A stretch of 15,161 nucleotides of DNA from JAHIVN01 sp018816645 (GTDB lineage Bacteria; Patescibacteriota; Dojkabacteria; JAHIVN01), in NCBI GenBank assembly GCA_043816305.1, contig JBDRHZ010000033.1, positions 1-15,161 on the forward strand, written 5' to 3'. The notes beneath the pieces were generated by a model. That model searched no databases. It had not been told where the DNA came from and worked only from the letters and a program-made list of their open reading frames with translations. Shown piece by piece: positions 1 through 5,766 of this stretch. The position numbers and the translations under genes are program-made. The number at the start of each line of letters is the position of its first letter. The stretch's first letter is position 1.

Positions 1-42
1 TCTTACTTAGACTTTTTGGTGGTATTTTAAAGATTGATTTCC

Positions 43-70
43 ACTGCCATCTATATGGTAGTAGATATTT
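43..70 (+). terminator. Hairpin with a weak T-rich tail
   Basis: ACTGCCAT (43-50) pairs with ATGGTAGT (55-62) around the tetraloop CTAT, giving eight pairs with one G-T wobble. ATATTTT follows a few bases later. This could end an upstream transcript, but the tail is short and interrupted, so it is only a possible terminator. Confidence 0.3.
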
Positions 71-97
71 TGCTCGAGTTTGTGTACCATGTCTCAT

Positions 98-141
98 GGG
101 TGTGTTTTGTAATAGTTTAACTACATTACTTTAACACACCC
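98..141. repeat. Strong imperfect inverted repeat (long hairpin)
   Basis: GGGTGTGTT (98-106) is the exact reverse complement of AACACACCC (133-141). Inside, GTAA (109-112) can pair with TTAC (126-129) and TAG (113-115) with CTA (121-123) around a TTTAA loop. No T-run follows on either strand, so it does not look like a simple terminator. It may be an RNA element, a protein-binding palindrome or the relic of an insertion. Confidence 0.5.
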
Positions 142-267
142 GAATTCGTAATATCTATCCCAACTTATTCATATAACGAGCATAGGAAAGAACTGTTATA
201 TTTGTCATAATAACATTTTTCCATTTGAAAAATAACTTGATTTGTTCTAACATTAGGCACTACTTTT

Positions 268-273
268 TATACT
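268..273 (+). promoter_or_regulatory. gltX -10 box, leaderless arrangement
   Basis: TATACT lies seven bases before the gltX ATG, so transcription would begin at or next to the start codon. No good -35 box is visible (TTCTAA at 17-bp spacing), and no Shine-Dalgarno sequence precedes the gene. Confidence 0.45.
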
Positions 274-280
274 TGATTTT

Positions 281-1768
281 ATGGTCAGAACACGATTTGC
301 TCCAAGTCCGACTGGATATATACATATAGGCAGTATACGCACAGCTTTGTACAGCTATGCTTATGCGAAAAAGCACGGAGGAACCTTTATACTCAGGATA
401 GAGGATACAGATAAGAAAAGAGAAATGGAGGGTGGAGTTGAGGATATAGTAAAAGCTTTGAAAGTGTTTGGGCTCGATTTTGACGAAGGTCCTTCGACTC
501 CTTTGAGAAAGTTACCAGGAAATGGGGGGCCATACTCTCCATATATCCAATCTCAAAGACTTGACATTTATAAGGGAAAAGCTGAGGAGCTTGTTGAGAA
601 TAGAAAAGCGTACTACTGTTTCTGCTCTGAAGAAAGATTACTGGAGTTGAGGGAAAAGCAACAGAAAGAGGGAAAAAAGCCAATGTATGATAGAAAGTGC
701 AGAGATCTAGATATCCAGGAATCTAGGAAGAAAATTGCAGATGGAGAAAAATATGTAGTTCGTTTGAACGTTCCCTCGGGCAGGAAATTAGGTATAGATG
801 ATAAGGTTATGGGAAAGGTTAGCTGGGATAGTGACGAAGTTGATGACCAGGTATTATTAAAAAGTGATGGTTTTCCGACGTATCATTTAGCTGTTGTTGT
901 TGATGATGTGATTATGGGTGTGACTCACATTACTCGAGGTATTGAATGGTTGGCAAGCGTCCCCAAACATATTCTGTTATTCGAGGCATTTGGCTATAAG
1001 ATGCCAGTTATGGCTCATATGCCTGTTATACTTGACCCTGCAGGAGGAAAGCTTTCAAAAAGAAAAGGAACAGTCTCGGTAGAGGATTTCTTAAAACAGG
1101 GATATTTGTCTGAAGCTCTACTAAACTTTCTTATGCTTCTAGGGTGGGCTCCAGATGATGATCGTGAGTTTTTTTCATTGAAAGAGTTTGTAAAAGTTTT
1201 TAGCCTTGAGAGATTGAATAGGGCAAGCCCAGTTTTTGATAGACTGAAGCTTCTCTGGTTCAACGGTGAGTATATTCGCAAATATTCTACGAAAGATTTT
1301 GCCAAGAAAGTTCTGGACTGGACGAGGGAGTACTGTGACGATGAAAAGATGAAGAAGGCTATATTGGAAGACACTGATCTCACTGCAAAGCTTGAACTGA
1401 TTCAGGAAAGGATAGTATTGCTAAGCGAGGCTGTAACTTCACTTCAGTTCTTCTATGAAAGGATGCCCGTTCCTGATACGAAAACGGTAAAAGGGATCAA
1501 GCGCTATGAGGTTTCTAACTTGAAAAAAGCAGTAGTTGATTATGCAGAAGTCATCTCCAGATACGATGATGCTACTTCCCAGTGGACGCATGAAGACTGG
1601 GAAAAGAATATAAGGGAGCTGGCAGACAAGTACAAAATCAAACATGGCGATATGTTTATGATGATACGGCTTGTCATATGCGGCAGTCCGATTTCCCCCC
1701 CTCTATATGAAAGCCTTGTAATCCTGGGCAAACAAGAGGTACTTGAACGGCTAGAGAACTTTAGATAG
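281..1768 (+). CDS. gltX: Glutamyl-tRNA synthetase (bacterial type)
   Basis: A class I aminoacyl-tRNA synthetase that charges tRNA-Glu with glutamate using ATP in the cytoplasm. In lineages without GlnRS it may also misacylate tRNA-Gln for GatCAB, but this cannot be read from the sequence. Visible features are the bacterial FAPSPTG start with the HIGH-like HIGS at residues 15-18, RIEDTD shortly after, a zinc-binding pattern CFC (C113, C115) with YDRKC (C140), and the KMSKS-like KLSKR at 257-261. The C-terminal third is the helical anticodon-binding region. At 495 aa it is full length for the family (about 470-500). The ATG is chosen because the conserved N terminus begins there and a -10 box sits just upstream. 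The next gene follows after 8 bp, so the two are probably co-transcribed. Confidence 0.97.
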   Translation: MVRTRFAPSPTGYIHIGSIRTALYSYAYAKKHGGTFILRIEDTDKKREMEGGVEDIVKALKVFGLDFDEGPSTPLRKLPGNGGPYSPYIQSQRLDIYKGKAEELVENRKAYYCFCSEERLLELREKQQKEGKKPMYDRKCRDLDIQESRKKIADGEKYVVRLNVPSGRKLGIDDKVMGKVSWDSDEVDDQVLLKSDGFPTYHLAVVVDDVIMGVTHITRGIEWLASVPKHILLFEAFGYKMPVMAHMPVILDPAGGKLSKRKGTVSVEDFLKQGYLSEALLNFLMLLGWAPDDDREFFSLKEFVKVFSLERLNRASPVFDRLKLLWFNGEYIRKYSTKDFAKKVLDWTREYCDDEKMKKAILEDTDLTAKLELIQERIVLLSEAVTSLQFFYERMPVPDTKTVKGIKRYEVSNLKKAVVDYAEVISRYDDATSQWTHEDWEKNIRELADKYKIKHGDMFMMIRLVICGSPISPPLYESLVILGKQEVLERLENFR

Positions 1769-1776
1769 AAATTCTT

Positions 1777-3720
1777 ATGCTTAAAAGATTGAGACTTCGA
1801 AAACTTATAGTGACTTTGATCCTGGCAGCTTTTCTTCTGCCGTTGTTCCCGGCTGATGAAGCTCAGGCGGCTATGGAAGCTATGAGCAGCTATGTTGTCA
1901 ACATCAATGTTTTGGAAAGCGGTGAAGTTGAGATGACTTATAAAATATCACTTGAGAACCAAAGTAAGAAATTCTTTATAAGAGACTATTCTCTCATTAG
2001 CGATCACTCTGACCTCTTTGAAGTAAACGTGAAGGAAAACAATAAGCAGGCTTCGTTTACCAAGGAACATGTTGGGGACAAAGTCAGGATACGGGTTTTA
2101 CTCAAAAAAGAGCTGATATATTTAGGCGACAAGGTAGACATCACGATAAGATACAAGACAGGACAGCTATACAAAAAGCAAGGCTTCATTCAGCGTATCT
2201 ATGTTCCTACGATAAAGTCAGAAGAGGATCTCATAGAAGCACGTTTCAATCTGAATTTTCCAGAAGTCCTAGGTAATATAGACTATGTTTCGCTTAAAGA
2301 CGCAGACTTCCAGATGCATGCAGGGAAATACAAATTAAGTTATTCTCAAAAGGATGCCCCGAAGGGCTTAGTGATTCATTTGGGGGATTTTCAGCAGCAG
2401 GAATTTAACTATAAATACAGAATCGAAAATGCCCTAGATAAGGAAAGAATATTTTCTATCACTCTTCCTCCGGACAGCTATTTTCAAAATGTGTATTTTT
2501 TGGATATTTCTGAGCTGCCACTTCGAGCACTTACTGATCTCGATGGGAATAACATAGTTGAATATAAGCTTGACCCGCATGAGACAAAAGAGGTCCGAAT
2601 ATCTGGTTTTCTTCAGTTTCGAAATAAAAGTGTGGAAAGTGAGCTGAGTGAGGAAGCTACAACAGTTTACACATCTGAGGCTCAGGCATGGAAATTTCCG
2701 GACGGTGAAAAGAAGAATATCTTAGAAAAGATAACAAGACCGGATTATACGAACTACGAAAATGCCCGGTTTATCTACGATTATCTGGTATCAGATGAAT
2801 ACTCATCTCGTGTCTCCAAGAAAAAAACAGGAACAGAATCTCTTTTTGAGTACTCTGGGGACAAATTTTCTTGCAAGGAAACTTCTGATCAGTTTGTTGC
2901 TTTTCTCCGGTCTGTAGGGATTCCATCTAGGGAAGCTGTGGGAACTGCTGCCTTGAGGGAAAATCTTCAAGACCTGCATTGGTGGGTGGAATTTTATGAT
3001 GATAAACAAAATAGATGGATTGGAGTTGATCCCTGTATCAAGATCTTATTTGATTACCATGGTTTTGATAACTTGGATCTTGAGCGAACAATCCTTGCTT
3101 ATCGCGGTGTTCAAGGCGATAGTCCGGATGTTATAGTACCTTTTACAGATTATCAGAACAATGGTGTAGATAACCTGGAGATCCGATCTTCAAACTATGA
3201 TTTCGAGTGGCAGGGTGATGTGGACATCGGATTCAAAGTTGGAAGTCCAGATCTGCTTTTCAATAATGTCCCCTTGGTTCTCTCAGTTCAAAATAATGCA
3301 AAGAGCATTCTGCATTTGGATAGTATTGTAGTGGACGGGAAAATTGTCAAGCTGATGCCTTCTCATAGGGAGGGAAGTTTAGTTGAGTCTGTATTTCCAG
3401 GTGACTCAGCCAGTTTCTCAGTAGATCTTTCAGGGATGCCGGAATTGTCTCTTGAACGTGTTGAAAATTATGAGTTGAAAATAGAATCAACTCTGGGAGA
3501 ACGGAAAGACTCGAAAACATTCTATTTTGACGTTAGCAGACCTTTCTCAAAGTACCACGCACTAAGTTGGCTTATCGCCTGTGGACTCGCAGGGATCTCT
3601 TTATACGGCTTTATTATCATGGTGAGAAAATCGAGAAAGATACAGATTCTGAAAAGACCAGAGTACAAGTTCGGTTATCGAAAATCGAAAATGAGTAGTA
3701 TGATAGATTCTTCGCTCTAG
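1777..3720 (+). CDS. Secreted, membrane-anchored transglutaminase-like protein
   Basis: A 647-aa surface protein. Residues 1-32 form a Sec signal peptide: a basic start (KRLRLRK), a hydrophobic core and a likely cleavage after AQA. The following ~270 residues are beta-rich and match no family I can name. A transglutaminase/protease-like core spans roughly 325-425. Its Cys-His-Asp triad is intact: C366 (in FSCKE, followed by FLRSVGIPSRE), H401 (in LHWWVEF) and D418 (in GVDPC). A further beta-rich segment leads to one membrane helix at about 595-616 and a basic cytoplasmic tail. Such domains catalyse peptide cleavage or amide crosslinking outside the cell; the substrate here is unknown. The gene starts 8 bp after gltX, probably in the same transcript. 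The functional link to gltX is probably incidental. Confidence 0.85.
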   Translation: MLKRLRLRKLIVTLILAAFLLPLFPADEAQAAMEAMSSYVVNINVLESGEVEMTYKISLENQSKKFFIRDYSLISDHSDLFEVNVKENNKQASFTKEHVGDKVRIRVLLKKELIYLGDKVDITIRYKTGQLYKKQGFIQRIYVPTIKSEEDLIEARFNLNFPEVLGNIDYVSLKDADFQMHAGKYKLSYSQKDAPKGLVIHLGDFQQQEFNYKYRIENALDKERIFSITLPPDSYFQNVYFLDISELPLRALTDLDGNNIVEYKLDPHETKEVRISGFLQFRNKSVESELSEEATTVYTSEAQAWKFPDGEKKNILEKITRPDYTNYENARFIYDYLVSDEYSSRVSKKKTGTESLFEYSGDKFSCKETSDQFVAFLRSVGIPSREAVGTAALRENLQDLHWWVEFYDDKQNRWIGVDPCIKILFDYHGFDNLDLERTILAYRGVQGDSPDVIVPFTDYQNNGVDNLEIRSSNYDFEWQGDVDIGFKVGSPDLLFNNVPLVLSVQNNAKSILHLDSIVVDGKIVKLMPSHREGSLVESVFPGDSASFSVDLSGMPELSLERVENYELKIESTLGERKDSKTFYFDVSRPFSKYHALSWLIACGLAGISLYGFIIMVRKSRKIQILKRPEYKFGYRKSKMSSMIDSSL

Positions 3721-3772
3721 GAAATTAACTGTTTGGTTGAATATAAAATCCTTTTAGGATAAAGTATTCTTC

Positions 3773-5509
3773 ATGGAAGAAGTATTTGTACGAGAAATAG
3801 CAGTTGTTCTGGTAGTCGGTCTAATAGGAGCGTTTATAGCGTTAAAGATTAGGCAGACTGTCCACATAGGCTACCTACTTGGCGGAGTACTTCTGACATT
3901 ACCTTTTCTTGAAGGACTCGTTGACTTTGACTTTTCTCGAAATCTCGCTCAGCTTGGAGTTGCCCTGCTGCTGTTTACGACAGGAGTAGAATTTCCGATT
4001 ACAAAGATTCTTTCAATTCGGAAAAGTGTCATACTGGGAGCATTTTTACATGCAGTTTTGTTTGTCTTTGGGGCAACTGTCCTTTTGAAATTCTTCAGTT
4101 TGTCAACTTTTCAGGCTCTATTTTTGTCAGCCGCTTTTTCCAACAGTGCGACAGTACTTGTTCTGAAACTTATTGAGGAGGTAAAATTTGATATCAAGGT
4201 AACAGACACTATCGTGAGTTGGCTGGTACTTCAGGATATTGCTATGGTGCTTATTGCAGTATTTATCAATTCTTACTCAGCCGGGAGTGGTATTCAGCTA
4301 GTTCAGCTGCTTGAGGCTGCTCTCAAAAGCGGTCTCTTTATCGGGATATCATTGATACTAGGGAAAAGCGTTATCCCGAAAATATTTGAAAACATTTCAA
4401 AAACCAATACATCTGAGTTACTTCTAATCCTGGCATTTGTTTTTTGTCTCACAGTAGCCTTTTTCGCTGAGAAGATAGGTTTATCCTACACGCTTGGCGC
4501 TTTTTTGGCCGGTGTAATGATATCTGAAAGCTTCGTCAATCATGAAATCTTTTCGGAGATCAAACCTATCAGAGACGTCTTCTCGGTACTGTTCTATGTG
4601 ACTCTTGGAGCTTTGATCTCTCTACCTTTTCTGTTTGGCAATATCGTAAAAATCACGTTGATCCTACTTGTGCTTCTAGCTTTCAAATTTATCACGGGAT
4701 TTATAGTTACAACGTCTCTTGAGAAGCAGACCCGTACTGGTTTTCTGGTGAGTATGAGTTTGATCCAGGGAGGAGAGTTTGCATTTATCATTGCTCAAAT
4801 CGGTCTGAATAATAGCTGGATCGACAAAGATTTCTACTCTATGATTATCATAATAAATGTTCTATCTCTTTTCCTGACGCCATTTTTCGTCAGAAGATCC
4901 GGGGATTGGTATTTGACGCTTCGGGAATTTGTTCGTAGAAAAAACATGAAATTGTACCGGTTCTTGTTCGTGAAGCTTGATAGGATAGTCGACGTAGATC
5001 AGCCGGATATGATCAACCATGTTGTTGTGTGTGGATTTGGACGTGTGGGTACTTATGTAGGAAGAGCGCTTGAACGAACAAATATTGACTTCATAGTAGT
5101 AGATTCGAGTGTAGAGACAGCTGACTATTGCAAGCAAAGAGGGATAAAAGTGGTATTTGGCGATGCATCAAATATCGACGTTCTTGAAAAGGCCGATGTC
5201 GAAAGAGCTCAGGCTATAGTAATTGCTTTGCCAGAGGAAGGGGCGACCGAGATAATCGCTTCAAATGCAAGAAACCTAAATCCAAATATTAAGGTTCTAG
5301 CCAGAAGCCATATCCCCGAGGAAGACGGGCGTTTAAAGAGCAAGGGTGTAACAATCACTATTGAGCCTGAATTTGAAGCTGCCGTATCGATTGCAAAAAA
5401 GATATTGAATTATTATGGAAGAAGGGAGCTGAATATCGGCGGCTATCTTAAAAAGTCGAGAAGAAGGCAAAGAAGCAAGTTAGGAAGCAATAACCATTAC
5501 TCCAAGTAA
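3773..5509 (+). CDS. Kef-type K+/H+ antiporter with RCK domain (CPA2 family)
   Basis: A monovalent cation:proton antiporter of the inner membrane, by family either K+ efflux or Na+/H+ exchange. Residues 1 to about 380 form a bundle of 12-13 hydrophobic helices of the Na_H_Exchanger type, including a short SNSATVLVLK stretch typical of the ion-binding region. From about 415 there is a TrkA-N/RCK Rossmann domain with VVVCGFGRVG (first glycine near 421), the acidic end of beta-2 in IVVDSS, and GDAS after it. This domain normally binds NAD(H) or another nucleotide and gates transport. The C terminus ends shortly after the RCK domain in a basic tail, so a separate TrkA-C domain seems absent. It lies 52 bp after the transglutaminase gene. 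A perfect 15-base hairpin (5496-5510) overlaps the stop codon, without a T-run. Confidence 0.9.
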   Translation: MEEVFVREIAVVLVVGLIGAFIALKIRQTVHIGYLLGGVLLTLPFLEGLVDFDFSRNLAQLGVALLLFTTGVEFPITKILSIRKSVILGAFLHAVLFVFGATVLLKFFSLSTFQALFLSAAFSNSATVLVLKLIEEVKFDIKVTDTIVSWLVLQDIAMVLIAVFINSYSAGSGIQLVQLLEAALKSGLFIGISLILGKSVIPKIFENISKTNTSELLLILAFVFCLTVAFFAEKIGLSYTLGAFLAGVMISESFVNHEIFSEIKPIRDVFSVLFYVTLGALISLPFLFGNIVKITLILLVLLAFKFITGFIVTTSLEKQTRTGFLVSMSLIQGGEFAFIIAQIGLNNSWIDKDFYSMIIIINVLSLFLTPFFVRRSGDWYLTLREFVRRKNMKLYRFLFVKLDRIVDVDQPDMINHVVVCGFGRVGTYVGRALERTNIDFIVVDSSVETADYCKQRGIKVVFGDASNIDVLEKADVERAQAIVIALPEEGATEIIASNARNLNPNIKVLARSHIPEEDGRLKSKGVTITIEPEFEAAVSIAKKILNYYGRRELNIGGYLKKSRRRQRSKLGSNNHYSK

Positions 5510-5554
5510 TACTGGCCAGCGGATTCCATATAAAGACCAAAATTCATATATCTG

Positions 5555-5583
5555 TTGACACAATTATCTATTTAAACTATGAT
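5555..5583 (+). promoter_or_regulatory. Near-consensus sigma70 promoter
   Basis: TTGACA (5555-5560) and TATGAT (5578-5583) are separated by exactly 17 bp: a perfect -35 box and a five-of-six -10 box. The predicted transcription start is A5590 or A5591, about 175 nt before the next start codon. It is the only perfect -35 box with a correctly spaced -10 that I found in the window. Confidence 0.85.
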
Positions 5584-5589
5584 AGGTGC

Positions 5590-5722
5590 AAGTGAACCAT
5601 GTGTTAGATCGGGTTTGCGGCTAGGCTTTTGGATAGCCTAGGGGGGATCCAAGCTGTAGGTAAAGAGAACACTACAGCACAATTGAATATATCACTTCTA
5701 GTTTGAAAAACGAGTGATTTTA
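5590..5722 (+). ncRNA. Candidate structured leader RNA or small RNA, new family
   Basis: Starting from the predicted transcription start, pairings are visible in order. P1: GTGAACC 5592-5598 with GGTTTGC 5612-5618 (two wobbles). P2: CTAGGCT 5621-5627 with AGCCTAG 5635-5641. Pseudoknot: the P2 loop TTGGAT 5629-5634 with ATCCAA 5647-5652, joined by GGGGG. P3: GCTGTAG 5653-5659 with CTACAGC 5672-5678, stacked directly on the pseudoknot. P4: 5691-5697 with 5712-5718, plus GTTT 5701-5704 with AAAC 5708-5711. I do not recognise it as tmRNA, SRP RNA, 6S RNA or a riboswitch class I know. The pairings are seen directly; that it is a functional RNA is inference. It could be a cis-regulatory leader of the PEP-synthase-like gene or an independent small RNA ending at P4. 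Confidence 0.6.
5691..5722 (+). terminator. Terminator-like hairpin P4 at the end of the structured RNA
   Basis: ATCACTT (5691-5697) pairs with GAGTGAT (5712-5718). After a three-base CTA bulge, GTTT (5701-5704) pairs with AAAC (5708-5711) around GAA. TTTT follows from 5719 (counting the last paired T, five Ts). The stem is AT-rich and the tail short, so termination would be partial. TCACTT can alternatively pair with AAGTGA at the 5' end of the RNA (5590-5595), which would open P4. Confidence 0.4.
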
Positions 5723-5766
5723 CTGCCTAGTTGTTTTGCGGCTATCGTATTTTTTTGATACTGCCC

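Larger units (their letters stand above)
1..280. other. Non-coding left-edge region
   Basis: I see no recognisable gene here. Frame 3 is open from the left edge to a TAA at 132-134, but the 43-residue translation matches no family I know. The stretch holds two hairpins (43-62 and 98-141, listed separately) and a -10 box just before gltX. An upstream gene could end beyond the edge, because frame 1 meets a TAA at 28-30. Confidence 0.6.
5510..5766 (+). other. Non-coding regulatory block before the PEP-synthase-like gene
   Basis: This 257-bp gap between two genes has no convincing ORF. It contains the best promoter of the window (5555-5583), a set of hairpins with a pseudoknot (5590-5720) and a second copy of the word TTTGCGGCTA close to the downstream start. 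The parts are described separately. Confidence 0.8.

Noticed and set aside
3..134. Open frame running in from the left edge (43 residues)
   Set aside because: The translation has an odd composition and no recognisable motif, and it runs through two strong hairpins, so coding is not supported.
5496..5510. Perfect ATTACT-CCA-AGTAAT hairpin at the end of the antiporter gene as a terminator
   Set aside because: It overlaps the stop codon, is AT-rich and is not followed by a T-run. It may be coincidence.
5621..5678. Pistol ribozyme, because a hairpin loop pairs downstream and is followed by another hairpin
   Set aside because: The conserved A-rich linker and the bases flanking the cleavage site of pistol are missing; the linker here is GGGGG.
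5731..5766. TTG start of the PEP-synthase-like gene 36 bp upstream of the ATG
   Set aside because: It would add a hydrophobic, non-conserved stretch (FCGYRIFLILP) before the region that resembles the family, and it overlaps the leader repeat.
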